DNA of 25,522 nt, from the NCBI GenBank assembly GCA_002344895.1, contig DDUR01000023.1:1-25522 (forward strand), read 5' to 3'. The notes beneath the pieces were generated by a model, which searched no databases, had not been told where the DNA came from, and worked only from the letters and a program-made list of their open reading frames with translations. Within the stretch, counting starts at the first letter, position 1, and every line of letters starts with the position of its first letter. Made by a program: the position numbers and the translations under genes. Below are positions 6,892 through 15,967 of the stretch, in pieces. Source of the DNA: Ignavibacteria bacterium UBA2333. Its GTDB lineage: Bacteria; Bacteroidota; Ignavibacteria; Kapaibacteriales; Kapaibacteriaceae.

Positions 6892-8260
6892 TTGCCCATC
6901 GAAGCTGAACAACTGCACGTGCGTAATCTGCCTGGGCAGACACAAGTCGTTGTAAAGCTTCTGCATAGAAGCGTTCGCGGAGATTTAATGTCAGAAGATT
7001 TGTTTCACCAATATCTAACCGTCTCCGCTCAACATCGAGCATTCTCCGGGCGAGTTCAGTTTCCGTTGTAGCAACTGCCAGTCGTTCTTCGGCCCGATCA
7101 ACAGCAATGATGGCGTTCCGAACGTCAGCGTCAATCACTCGTTCGGTAATCACCCGTGTAAGATCTGCTCGTTGTACGGCTATATCGGCTACCTGAGCGC
7201 CGGCAGATGCGGATCGAAAGAGTAACGGCTGGGAGATCTTGAGTCCAAGTTTGAGGTCAGGACTGCCTCCAGCAGTGAGATCGTATGATACCAGAGCTAC
7301 GTCTGCTTCAACAAATGGACGCAGGAATTCCGTTGCCAGAGAACTATCGAGGCGAGCCGTTGCCTGGAGGATTTCAACGCGCCGTAACTCCGGTCGTAAC
7401 ACCAGGGCTCGTCGTACTGCCTCATCAACGTCTATCGTTGTATCTCCGGCTATAGGTAGCGGCTCTGGAAGGTCGTTTACCGTGATCGGCGTAAGATTTC
7501 CCGTCCAAAGAAACACCGAAACGTCGATGGCCGATTGTTCTGCAAATCGTAACGCACGAAGACGTTCACCACGACGGCGTAAGACTTCCTGCATCATCTC
7601 AACACTGTCGATAACGGCAGCTTCACCGGCCCGTGCACGTCGTGTTATCAGGTCGGCTCGTGTCTCGGCAAACTGGAGGATACTGTCGATGATGGCCACG
7701 GCAGCAACCGACTCGGACCAGTCCCAGTATTTCAGTGCCGCAGCACGTAAAAGATTGTTACGCTCCAACCTGAATTGTGCAGCTGCAAGGTCAGGACGTA
7801 ACAACGCCTTCCGAAGCTGATTCCGCCGACTATCGGTAAAGATGCCTTGGAAAAGTGGCAGACTCACACCGAGTGAGGCCTCTCCACCGGGTGTTGTAAT
7901 GTTCTCAGGGTCGACGTTTGTGCCGACGGCCCGATCATACGTTGCCTTCAGTTTTGGACCAAACGTCATATCGAGAGGTAGCTCAAGCGATGCTTCTAGG
8001 TCATTCAGTTTATCACCACCCGTCTTTGGTTTGGCCAACCACGAGACGTTGAGCATCGGATCAAAACGTCCCAAGGCATTGCGTATCTCAGCTTCCGCCA
8101 GGTCTGGTTCGTACTGAGCCGCACGTAATGAAGGATGTGATGCTTCAACAGCACGCAGAAATGACTCCAGCGTCGTTTGTGCCGACGCAGAGATGACGGA
8201 TAAGGGGCAAAGGGCGCAAAAGGTCCACAGGGCGCACAAGACAAGGATGCGCCACATCAT
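6878..8260 (-). CDS. TolC-type outer membrane efflux protein (OEP family)
   Basis: The outer membrane channel of a tripartite exporter. The 460-residue protein starts with a signal peptide (hydrophobic from about residue 4, likely cut after SASA near residue 27). Two similar halves rich in long alpha-helix and Arg/Glu/Ala follow, with the OEP-like motifs RNQLRKALLRPDLAAAQ and EAVRRALVLRPELRRVEI. The C-terminal helix DIGETNLLTLNLRERFYAEALQRLVSAQADYARAVVQL is a family hallmark (shown here only as its location, about 410-450). The start overlaps the HlyD stop (ATGA). The signal peptide is unusually cysteine-rich (three Cys) because its DNA contains a degraded copy of the G-rich motif at 8204-8217. 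Confidence 0.85.
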   Translation of the reverse strand: MMWRILVLCALWTFCALCPLSVISASAQTTLESFLRAVEASHPSLRAAQYEPDLAEAEIRNALGRFDPMLNVSWLAKPKTGGDKLNDLEASLELPLDMTFGPKLKATYDRAVGTNVDPENITTPGGEASLGVSLPLFQGIFTDSRRNQLRKALLRPDLAAAQFRLERNNLLRAAALKYWDWSESVAAVAIIDSILQFAETRADLITRRARAGEAAVIDSVEMMQEVLRRRGERLRALRFAEQSAIDVSVFLWTGNLTPITVNDLPEPLPIAGDTTIDVDEAVRRALVLRPELRRVEILQATARLDSSLATEFLRPFVEADVALVSYDLTAGGSPDLKLGLKISQPLLFRSASAGAQVADIAVQRADLTRVITERVIDADVRNAIIAVDRAEERLAVATTETELARRMLDVERRRLDIGETNLLTLNLRERFYAEALQRLVSAQADYARAVVQLRWATGTL

Positions 8261-9558
8261 TTTGATGCCCCCTTCGCCCCATTACTATTCACTGATCCAT
8301 TTGATGAGCGTTTGGACTCACCACTACGATTTGTCTTCGGCGTCAGATCAGACACCGGGAACTGTGGCGGGAAGCCCATAAGCTGACGCCAGAGTTCGTA
8401 ACCAAGTGGTACATCGTCGAGTAACACCCATCCCGAAACGTCCGTGCCTTGACGCAGGTATCGTTGTGACGGCCATGCTCGTGTTGATGTATCTGGTACG
8501 ATGAGGACACGGAAACGTCCAGTGCCATCATCAACGGCATCAACGACTTTTACACGACCATGAAAAATGCCGATCGCAATGTTCTGCCAGCCCGAAAACT
8601 GGAAGGCAGGGAAACCACTAAACTGTAACGACACCTTTCGGCCCGGCGTGATGAGGGCAGCGTCCATACTACTGACGTAGAGCTGAACAGCCTGATCATC
8701 CGTACGTGGAACGATAACGGCAAGTTCTTCACCTTCTTTGACGGTTTGTCCGGCACCTGCCTTGGCGATACGAACAACTGTTCCATCGATTGGTGCAACA
8801 ACGATTCCAGCACCAACTCGACCCTGTGCATTGGCGAGCCGAACATCAGCTTCCTGCATTGCTACATAGGCCTGGTTAATCACACGCTCTTCTTCAGAAC
8901 GGAAGGCATCAACATCCTGTAATGCCGCAGAAATGGCCGCTTGGGCCGTAATGGAATCTGCAACAGCTTTCTGGAGATTCAGTTGTGCGGTTTCAAGATC
9001 ACGACGGGAGATAAGATCCTGGCGGAACAACGTGTCGGCACGGTCATATCGAATTCGCGCTGTACGTGCTTCAACAACAACATTGTCATACCGTGCACGA
9101 GACTGTTGAAACCGCTGTTCGGCTTGTTTACGACGCTGAATAGCGACTTCGATGGCCTTCTCTTGTGCTTCAAATGTTCTATCGCGTAACGTTTGTAAAC
9201 GCTCAAGAAGGTTACGATCCATAAAGTTCACGTTGTAGTCCGTGAGCACAACGATGGTGTCACCCTTCCGTACTGGTGCACCTTCACGGATAAACCATCG
9301 TGCAATCCGGCCACTGATCACAGATTCAACCGTTTGTGGACGTGCCTCCGGTGCAAAGGATGTAACCGTACCACTACCAACAACGGTCTGCTGCCAAGGT
9401 ACTACGACGAGGGCAACACCGAGGATAACAAGCATCGTTAACACGACGAGGATGAAAGTCCGATGTATACGTCGTGTACGGACGAGTAACAGGGCTGACC
9501 GACGTACAAGAGGCACATCGGCAAGATTCATCGTTGTTCTCTGTTTACGCTCAGCCAT
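8257..9558 (-). CDS. HlyD-family periplasmic adaptor (membrane fusion protein)
   Basis: Bridges the inner membrane ABC protein and the outer membrane channel. In the 433-residue form chosen here a single membrane helix lies at about 34-54. It is followed by half a lipoyl/barrel-sandwich domain (VISGRIARWFIREGAPVRKGD, about 80-100), a long coiled coil (about 112-248), and the second half (VVAPIDGTVVRIAKAGAGQTVKEGE-type, from about 253). The start at 9558 gives MAERKQ and overlaps the ABC stop by 8 bases; extending to 9669 would run deep into the ABC gene and add no recognisable domain. The low-complexity C-terminus (SNGSVNSNGAKGASK) is encoded partly by motif copy 3. Confidence 0.88.
   Translation of the reverse strand: MAERKQRTTMNLADVPLVRRSALLLVRTRRIHRTFILVVLTMLVILGVALVVVPWQQTVVGSGTVTSFAPEARPQTVESVISGRIARWFIREGAPVRKGDTIVVLTDYNVNFMDRNLLERLQTLRDRTFEAQEKAIEVAIQRRKQAEQRFQQSRARYDNVVVEARTARIRYDRADTLFRQDLISRRDLETAQLNLQKAVADSITAQAAISAALQDVDAFRSEEERVINQAYVAMQEADVRLANAQGRVGAGIVVAPIDGTVVRIAKAGAGQTVKEGEELAVIVPRTDDQAVQLYVSSMDAALITPGRKVSLQFSGFPAFQFSGWQNIAIGIFHGRVKVVDAVDDGTGRFRVLIVPDTSTRAWPSQRYLRQGTDVSGWVLLDDVPLGYELWRQLMGFPPQFPVSDLTPKTNRSGESKRSSNGSVNSNGAKGASK
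8267..8280 (-). repeat. Dispersed motif GGGGCGAANGGGGC, copy 3 (N=G)
   Basis: Exact match in the same direction as the HlyD gene, within its last codons (GAKGA). It lies 6 bases before the TolC-like start. A degraded relative, GGGGCAAAGGGCGC, follows on the other strand at 8204-8217. Confidence 0.75.
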
Positions 9559-11767
9559 GGTCGTCCTCCCCGGAGAAATATCGCTGTGCCTGTGGGAACA
9601 ACGAATGGAAGGTACCGTCACGAAGTTCGCAGAGAGAACGTGGGTCACCGGTCTGCACCACCTTACCATCGTCTACTACAACGATGGTAGGGCAACGGCG
9701 GACAATCTCTGGATCGTGCGTAACGCAGACAACAGTCCAGAACCGATACTTGAAGATCTTATCGATGATGTCGAGTTTGACGGCATCTTCGATGCCATCA
9801 AAAGCTTCGTCGAGCAGAAGTATGTCGGGTTTGCCAATTAGCATACGAGCAATCACCATACGGCGCTGAATGCCAAAGGGCAGTGTTTCACCCGTCGGTG
9901 TGACCATCGTCTGCAAACCGTATTCAAGTTTGCTGATGTCACGGTCAAGTCGCACCATCGAGAGTGCCCAGTCGATATCCGATACAGGGAACTTGCGTCC
10001 CAAGAGGATGTTGTCGAGCACCGTGCCAGGTATAAGCTGATTATCGGGGAAAACATATCCGATGCGAGACCGTAACGAGGCCAGATCGGCCGTCCGAACG
10101 TCGACGCCGTTAATCGCTACACGGCCACGATCCGCTTCGAATAATCCAGCCGCCAGTTCCAGAATGGTTGATTTACCGGCACCGGACGGACCAACAATTC
10201 CAACACGAGAACCCGAAGGAATATCAAGTGTAATGTCACGCAAGACACCTGCACCATCAAAGGCAAGTGCAACGTTTTTGAACTCTAGCGAACCACCACC
10301 TCGTTGACGTGGAACGTCCAATCCTCCTACGTCTTCCATGGGCTGCTCTGCAATAGCAGAGAGTTTGTCCATGGCGGCAACGAGGTCGTAATACACATCA
10401 AATTGAGCGATGAGTTTATCAAGTGCACCGATGATCATAAGGATCACAATCTCCGCAGCAACAAGCTGTCCAAGCGAGATTTGCTGTTCAATAACCAGTG
10501 CGCCACCAAGACCGAGAATACCCACCGTAGCAAAGGCTTTAAACACATAGGATCCGAAGATCTGCCGTGCAAGAACCGTAAAGTGTTTTTTACGGGCATC
10601 AACGTAGCGAGTGGCAATCGTGTCCACCTGATCCATGGCATGATGTGATGCACCGGTAATCTTCCAGGCAATCTGGGCACGAGCAACGTCTTCTAACCAC
10701 GCAGCAGTTTCATACTTGCGTTTGGATACCTTGATGGCCGTAGGAATCGCTCCGCGACCAATAACAAGGACGAGCAAGGGAAGGAAAACAAGGAATGCCA
10801 GATCGTACAAGAGGAAGAATGGATGGTAGAGTCCCAGCAGGATTAGGCCCGTCAGCAGGACGAGGATACTGTTGATACCTTCCAGGAGAAACTTGCCAAG
10901 TGACTTTTGAACCGTGATGACGTCAAAAAAGCGGTTCACGAGTTCCGGTCCGTACGTCTGACGGAGTGCAGATCGTTTGATGAGCGGAAGTCGATAGACT
11001 ATGTCGAATGACGTGCGGACAAACAGCCGACGTTGGATAACGTCGATGATGGAGCGTTCCAAGACTGCAACAACGGCCAAGGCAATCATCGCAGCAAGAA
11101 CGAGCAGACAGAGAACAACAAGCTGTTGACTAAATACACCAAGGGCTACAGCATTAACGATTGCCTGGGAGGCAACGGGAACAACGAGGCCAAGTAAACT
11201 CGATAAAACGGAGTATCCTGTTACAACGAGGATGTCCGACTTCTCCGCGCGCAATACACGACGCATGTACGGCCAGACATCGCGTAAACGATGTGGAGGT
11301 GGCTCCTCAATTCGACTATGGCCCCTGATGGGAGGTAACGTAGAGTCGACACTCAAGAAGCTGTGGAACCGACCAACAATGTCAACAACCTGGAGGAATC
11401 CTCCTAGGGTCGAGAGTTCATACAGGGGGACACCAACAGGATCTTCGGATCCGATAAACCGACCGTCAACACCAAACTTCGTTGTTCGATCAATGGTCAG
11501 GAATCGCCCCGATCGATCAACGGTAATCAGTGTTGATGCCGTATGCGTGTTTACATCGTCAAGGCGTACTTGCCGAAGTGTCGAGGCAACCCCACCTTCG
11601 TCAAGTGCTGCAACGAGGGTACGTAAAGCCGTTTCAATTGTCGGGTGCTGATGTCCAAGGAACGTTCGCACACGTGACATGAACTCAGGATGGTCCTCGA
11701 GGTCGGTCAGTGTGAGGGCTACCCTCAGAATTTCATCTCTCAAATCGTGCGACGTCGGTTCCTGCAT
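9551..11767 (-). CDS. ABC exporter with fused membrane and ATPase domains, non-canonical signature motif
   Basis: A 738-residue half-transporter. Residues 1 to about 165 form an N-terminal soluble domain I do not recognise; it is placed like a C39 peptidase domain but lacks an obvious catalytic Cys/His pair. Residues about 175-430 hold the membrane helices. The ATPase has Walker A GPSGAGKST (526-534), Q-loop Gln577, Walker B with DE at 653-654 and switch His684. The signature is LPFGIQ (629-634) in place of LSGGQ, and the D-loop reads DGIE, so the composite ATP site is unusual. It is followed by overlapping HlyD and TolC genes, so the three probably form a type-I-like exporter. The substrate is unknown. 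GAGGGA 6-8 bases before the ATG supports the start. Confidence 0.85.
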   Translation of the reverse strand: MQEPTSHDLRDEILRVALTLTDLEDHPEFMSRVRTFLGHQHPTIETALRTLVAALDEGGVASTLRQVRLDDVNTHTASTLITVDRSGRFLTIDRTTKFGVDGRFIGSEDPVGVPLYELSTLGGFLQVVDIVGRFHSFLSVDSTLPPIRGHSRIEEPPPHRLRDVWPYMRRVLRAEKSDILVVTGYSVLSSLLGLVVPVASQAIVNAVALGVFSQQLVVLCLLVLAAMIALAVVAVLERSIIDVIQRRLFVRTSFDIVYRLPLIKRSALRQTYGPELVNRFFDVITVQKSLGKFLLEGINSILVLLTGLILLGLYHPFFLLYDLAFLVFLPLLVLVIGRGAIPTAIKVSKRKYETAAWLEDVARAQIAWKITGASHHAMDQVDTIATRYVDARKKHFTVLARQIFGSYVFKAFATVGILGLGGALVIEQQISLGQLVAAEIVILMIIGALDKLIAQFDVYYDLVAAMDKLSAIAEQPMEDVGGLDVPRQRGGGSLEFKNVALAFDGAGVLRDITLDIPSGSRVGIVGPSGAGKSTILELAAGLFEADRGRVAINGVDVRTADLASLRSRIGYVFPDNQLIPGTVLDNILLGRKFPVSDIDWALSMVRLDRDISKLEYGLQTMVTPTGETLPFGIQRRMVIARMLIGKPDILLLDEAFDGIEDAVKLDIIDKIFKYRFWTVVCVTHDPEIVRRCPTIVVVDDGKVVQTGDPRSLCELRDGTFHSLFPQAQRYFSGEDDHG

Positions 11768-11783
11768 GCTCCCTCGCGTAGTG

Positions 11784-11798
11784 AAAAAGGCCGCGCCT
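11784..11798 (-). terminator. Short hairpin plus T-run after uvrA
   Basis: On the minus strand AGGC-GCG-GCCT is followed by TTTTT, 9 bases after the uvrA stop. The 4-bp GC stem is short, so termination may be partial and allow read-through into the exporter operon. Confidence 0.45.
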
Positions 11799-11806
11799 AG
11801 AACGAT

Positions 11807-14743
11807 TTACGGTCGATTATCGTGCTGGACACGCGCCATGTTCGCCGAAAGTTCGGAGGCCACGTATCGTCCCGTGATACTGTTTGCAACACCAGCTACT
11901 GTTTCCGGACTGCCACTGGCCACAATGTAGCCACCGTCACGACCGCCACCTGGACCCAGATCAATGAGGTGGTCGGCATGGACAATGACGTCAAGATTGT
12001 GTTCAATCACAACAACGGTGTTACCCTTGTCCACGAGTTTGTCGAGTAACCGCAACAGTATTCGTACATCCTCAAAGTGGAGTCCCGTTGTTGGTTCATC
12101 CAGTAGGTACAAGGTTTTGCCGGTCTGTGTACGTGAGAGTTCCGTGGCAAGTTTTACCCGCTGTGCCTCACCACCACTTAATGTCGGTGCCTGTTGTCCG
12201 AGTGTGATGTACGTTAATCCTACGTCCATCAACGTTGCCAGTTTGGTGCGAATCTTGGGAACGTCTTTAAATACCTCAAATGCTTCTTCAACGGTAAGGT
12301 CAAGCACGTCGGCGATACTCTTACCCTTAAACCGAACGGCCAATGTTTCTGAATTGTAACGTTTGCCGTTACAAGTTTCACAGGGCACGTAGACGTCCGG
12401 CAAAAAGTTCATCTCAATCTTGCGAATGCCTGCGCCCTCACATTCCTCACACCGTCCGCCGCTGACGTTAAAGCTGAACCTGCCAGCCTTGTATCCACGA
12501 ATCTTTGCTTCAGGCAACATCGTGAACATGTCACGTATCAGCGTAAACAGGCCCGTATACGTTGCCGGATTCGATCGTGGTGTCCGGCCAATAGGTGTCT
12601 GATCGATTTCAATCACCTTGTCAATCGACTCGAGTCCTTCAATACTGTCGTAGGGCAGTGGTACTGCCTCACTCGAATAGAAGTGTTTGGAGAGGATTGG
12701 ATAGAGTGTGTCGTTTACAAGTGTGCTTTTGCCCGAACCACTCATGCCCGTTATACACGTGAAGGTTCCCAGTGGAATCTCCATCGTGACGTTTCGGAGG
12801 TTATTACCACGAGCTCCTACAAGACGCACCGTCTTTCCACTACCAGGACGCCGCTGCTCCGGTATGTCAAAATGTTTACGTCCCGTGATGTATTGAACGG
12901 TGAGTGATCGTTCCTCAATATCAGCGTCAAGAGAACGTACATCTGCTGGATTAAACTGAGCAACGATCTCACCACCGTGGACACCGGCACCCGGTCCAAT
13001 GTCAACAATGTGGTCCGACTCTTCAATCATCTCCCGATCGTGTTCAACAACAATGACCGTGTTGCCAAGATCACGGAGGTTTTTCAGCGATGCGATGAGT
13101 TTACGATTGTCATGCTGATGTAGGCCAATACTCGGTTCGTCAAGGACGTAGGTTACACCAACAAGCTGCGAACCGATTTGTGATGCCAGACGGATGCGTT
13201 GTGACTCACCACCACTGAGCGTTTTTGCTGACCGGTCAAGAGTGAGATAGTTGAGTCCAACGTCACGCAGGAAGGATAGTCGCGAAACAATTTCCTTCAG
13301 GATGAGCTTGGCGATGATGTTCTGTCGGTCCGTCAGTTTATCGGCAATTGAGACAAACCACTGTTCAGCCGTCTCAATGTCGAGTATGGTTGACTCGTGG
13401 ATGTTTTTGCCGCCAACACGGACATGGAGATGATCCTTCCGCAGTCGAGCACCACCACATGTCCTACATGGCACAGTGGCCATATACTTTTCGATGTTCT
13501 TACGAACACTTGCCGCTGATGTCTGTTCATACTGATGCCGAAGACTCGGAAGGATTCCGATAAACCGGTGTTTAACGTTCATGTCGGCATAGACAACATC
13601 AACGGTGGCATCTTCTTCACCATAGAGTAATGCCTGTAACACGTCATCGGCTATCTCGGCTATCGGTGCTTCGAGATCAATAGCGCGCGTTGTGGCGTAC
13701 GACGTAACCTGTTTCCAAAGCCACGTATCACGCTTTTTCCCCATGGGTGCTATGCCACCCGAGCCAATACTCGCTGAACGGTGGGGAATAACAAGTTGTG
13801 GATCAAAGTCAACTTTTTCACCAATTCCCTCACACGTTGTACACGCACCAAACGGACTGTTAAACGAGAACATGTTTGGAGCAGGTGTCTCGTAGGAAGA
13901 ACCGCATTGTGGACAGGAATACGACGTGCTGAAGTAGTCGTCCTTCCAGGCCGACCCCTGTTCTCGCAGAACAATCACACCACCATCACCACGATACAAT
14001 GCTGTCTCCAGACTTTCTCGCAGACGTCGTGGCTGTGTTGCATCAACGGCCAAACGATCCACCACAAGGTCAATCGTGTGCACCTTATACCGTGCGAGTT
14101 GCATACCCTCCGTTATGTCCTGCACGTCACCATCAATCCGAACCTTTGTGAAGCCCTGTCGACGGAACTGGTCAAACAATTCGCGATAGTGCCCCTTACG
14201 CCCCTTAACAACAGGAGAAAGGATCTGAATCTTGGTGCCGGCCGGATAGGCAAGTACCGTATCGGCAATCTGATCCAGCGTTTGTTGTCGCACCGGAATG
14301 TCACACGTTGTACAGTACTGCGTGCCAACCTTAGCATACAGAAGTCGCAGATAGTCGTAAATCTCCGTCACCGTACCTACGGTGGAGCGTGGACTCGAGC
14401 CAACGGACTTCTGTTCGATACTGATTGCTGGTGAAAGACCTTCGATAACATCAACGTCCGGCTTCTTCATCATACCGAGGAACTGACGTGCATACGACGA
14501 CATACATTCGACGTACCGGCGTTGTCCTTCAGCATAGATGGTATCAAAGGCAAGTGACGACTTTCCGCTACCACTAAGACCTGTTACAACAACAAGCTGA
14601 TCACGTGGCACCGTAAGGTAAACGTTCTTCAAGTTGTGTTCACGAGCACCTCGCACGGAAATGGCCGTGAACTCACCGGTTTCGCCATCAATAATCGAGG
14701 CACTTGTGGGGGAATCGTTCTGCTGACGTGAATTCGAACTCAT
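11807..14743 (-). CDS. uvrA: Excinuclease ABC subunit A
   Basis: The damage-sensing ATPase of nucleotide excision repair. The start at 14743 gives 978 residues, close to the family's usual length of about 940-970. It has Walker A GLSGSGKSS, the insertion region with VVKGRKGHYRELF, and the first zinc module (CPQC ... CTTC). The first signature is KTLSGGESQRIRLASQ. The second half has Walker A GMSGSGKST, the zinc module CEECEGAG ... CETC, signature PTLSGGEAQRVKLATEL and DEPTTGLH. An upstream in-frame ATG at 14971 would overlap the divergent oxygenase and add an unrelated leader, so it was rejected. The leader just before the ATG is C-rich (AACCCCCTCC) with no Shine-Dalgarno. A UVR-motif protein is encoded elsewhere in the window. 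Confidence 0.97.
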   Translation of the reverse strand: MSSNSRQQNDSPTSASIIDGETGEFTAISVRGAREHNLKNVYLTVPRDQLVVVTGLSGSGKSSLAFDTIYAEGQRRYVECMSSYARQFLGMMKKPDVDVIEGLSPAISIEQKSVGSSPRSTVGTVTEIYDYLRLLYAKVGTQYCTTCDIPVRQQTLDQIADTVLAYPAGTKIQILSPVVKGRKGHYRELFDQFRRQGFTKVRIDGDVQDITEGMQLARYKVHTIDLVVDRLAVDATQPRRLRESLETALYRGDGGVIVLREQGSAWKDDYFSTSYSCPQCGSSYETPAPNMFSFNSPFGACTTCEGIGEKVDFDPQLVIPHRSASIGSGGIAPMGKKRDTWLWKQVTSYATTRAIDLEAPIAEIADDVLQALLYGEEDATVDVVYADMNVKHRFIGILPSLRHQYEQTSAASVRKNIEKYMATVPCRTCGGARLRKDHLHVRVGGKNIHESTILDIETAEQWFVSIADKLTDRQNIIAKLILKEIVSRLSFLRDVGLNYLTLDRSAKTLSGGESQRIRLASQIGSQLVGVTYVLDEPSIGLHQHDNRKLIASLKNLRDLGNTVIVVEHDREMIEESDHIVDIGPGAGVHGGEIVAQFNPADVRSLDADIEERSLTVQYITGRKHFDIPEQRRPGSGKTVRLVGARGNNLRNVTMEIPLGTFTCITGMSGSGKSTLVNDTLYPILSKHFYSSEAVPLPYDSIEGLESIDKVIEIDQTPIGRTPRSNPATYTGLFTLIRDMFTMLPEAKIRGYKAGRFSFNVSGGRCEECEGAGIRKIEMNFLPDVYVPCETCNGKRYNSETLAVRFKGKSIADVLDLTVEEAFEVFKDVPKIRTKLATLMDVGLTYITLGQQAPTLSGGEAQRVKLATELSRTQTGKTLYLLDEPTTGLHFEDVRILLRLLDKLVDKGNTVVVIEHNLDVIVHADHLIDLGPGGGRDGGYIVASGSPETVAGVANSITGRYVASELSANMARVQHDNRP
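14191..14204 (-). repeat. One-mismatch relative of the dispersed 14-mer (in uvrA)
   Basis: Reads GGGGCGTAAGGGGC on the minus strand, one substitution from consensus. It encodes KGRKG, which is normal conserved UvrA sequence, so here the match may simply reflect codon choice. Confidence 0.3.
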
Positions 14744-14851
14744 GGAGGGGGTTGGTTTGGGCTGAACCTCGCAAACTACGACATAGGGCCGAACGATGCG
14801 TATGTTGTGCGTCGAAATGTTGTTTTGGGATGTGAGGTCTAGGGACTCTTT
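14744..14851. promoter_or_regulatory. Divergent intergenic region, uvrA / Rieske oxygenase
   Basis: These 108 bases must hold promoters for both genes. On the uvrA strand GTAGTTTGCG (around 14788-14797) is close to TAnnTTTG-type elements, one base off, and is followed by a C-rich leader. I saw no clear LexA-type palindrome and no strong element for the oxygenase. Confidence 0.3.
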
Positions 14852-15952
14852 ATGATGAACACAAACATCGACGCTGATATCCGACGAGCACAGACTCCAC
14901 CGTCGAGCTGGTATCGTTCGGAATCTCGCTGGCGTGAGGTCATCGAACGGGTTTTTCCACATGCATGGCATATGGTGGGAGATTCAGGGGGCGAAAGGGG
15001 CCACAACGTGGCCAATGGCTATGTGTGGCTTGAACCGTCATGCATTTCTGCCGGCCCAATCGACGAGCCCATCGTCCTCGTCCATGGCGCAGAGCCGCTG
15101 ATTCTATCGAATGTTTGTACTCATCGTGGCAACATTCTTGTGTCCGAGCCATGTACAGCCACGTCACTACGGTGTTCCTATCATGGACGACGGTTCGGTC
15201 TTGACGGTCGTTGTCAGTTTATGCCAGAGTTTAAGGATGTGGAGAACTTTCCAGCGGACGCCGACAATCTGACACGTCTCCCGGCTGGCCAATGGGCTGG
15301 ATGGCTGTTTGCGGCGATGACATCACCGACAACATCGTTTGACCAGTGGATTGCTCCTCTGCGTGAGCGAATGTCGTACCTACCCTTGGAACGTGCCCGC
15401 TTTGATCCCACACGCAGCCGTGATTACACCGTTCATGCCCATTGGGCTCTCTACGTTGAGAACTACCTTGAAGGATTTCATATTCCGTTTGTCCACGAAG
15501 GTCTGAACTCGGTGTTAGACTGGACGGACTATGAGACAGTCCTGTTTGACCGCGCCGTGTTACAGATTGGAACGTCGAAGGATCCATCGGCAACCTTCGA
15601 CGTTCCAGTAGATCACGAAGACACAAACCGAAACATTGCGGCCTATTACTGGTGGCTCTTCCCGAATCTGATGATTAACGTCTATCCGTGGGGAGTGAGT
15701 ATGAACATTGTTGAACCTGTGCATCACAGTCTCACGCGTATTCGGTATCGAACGTACGTGATGGATCCAACACGACTTGAAACCGGTGCAGGGTCAGGGC
15801 TTGACACCGTGGAGTTTGAGGATGAAGCCGTGGTAGAAGCTGTCCACCGCGGTATGAAGTCGCGTCTTTACAATCGTGGACGGTACTCACCACAACGAGA
15901 GCCAGGTGTATGGGCCTTCCATCGTATGCTCCAGGACGAGGGTGTGCTCTGA
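14852..15952 (+). CDS. Rieske non-heme iron oxygenase, alpha subunit-like
   Basis: A 366-residue aromatic-ring-hydroxylating or choline-monooxygenase-like oxygenase. The Rieske 2Fe-2S ligands are Cys89 and His91 (NVCTHRG) and Cys108 and His111 (RCSYHG). The mononuclear iron site is shown by ENYLEGFHIPFVHEGL with His210 and His215; Asp322 in FEDEAVVEAVHRGM is the probable third ligand. Substrate cannot be assigned, and no ferredoxin or reductase partner lies beside it. Residues 45-52 (SGGERGHN) replace the short loop usually found after WHxVG and are encoded by a copy of the dispersed 14-mer. Two adjacent ATGs (14852, 14855) are possible starts. It converges with the aldo/keto reductase gene 20 bases away. 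Confidence 0.9.
   Translation: MMNTNIDADIRRAQTPPSSWYRSESRWREVIERVFPHAWHMVGDSGGERGHNVANGYVWLEPSCISAGPIDEPIVLVHGAEPLILSNVCTHRGNILVSEPCTATSLRCSYHGRRFGLDGRCQFMPEFKDVENFPADADNLTRLPAGQWAGWLFAAMTSPTTSFDQWIAPLRERMSYLPLERARFDPTRSRDYTVHAHWALYVENYLEGFHIPFVHEGLNSVLDWTDYETVLFDRAVLQIGTSKDPSATFDVPVDHEDTNRNIAAYYWWLFPNLMINVYPWGVSMNIVEPVHHSLTRIRYRTYVMDPTRLETGAGSGLDTVEFEDEAVVEAVHRGMKSRLYNRGRYSPQREPGVWAFHRMLQDEGVL
14988..15001 (+). repeat. Dispersed motif GGGGCGAANGGGGC, copy 4 (N=A)
   Basis: Exact match in the direction of the oxygenase gene, encoding GGERG in a loop between the N-terminal helix and the Rieske domain. The same GGERG peptide is produced by copy 1 in the ligase. Confidence 0.75.
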
Positions 15953-15967
15953 CGATGGACAAATCAA

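Noticed and set aside
9559..9669. Longer HlyD frame starting at 9669
   Set aside because: The extra 37 residues lie inside the ABC gene and look like an out-of-frame shadow. The start at 9558 fits the operon overlap.
9242..9841. 199-residue open frame opposite HlyD and the ABC gene
   Set aside because: It spans two real genes on the other strand and is rich in Arg/Thr/Ser as expected of an antisense shadow.
13781..14434. 217-residue open frame opposite uvrA
   Set aside because: Antisense shadow of a conserved gene with no recognisable domain or initiation signal.
14744..14971. Longer uvrA reading frame starting at 14971
   Set aside because: It would overlap the divergent oxygenase gene, and its leader has no UvrA similarity. 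The start at 14743 gives a normal length.
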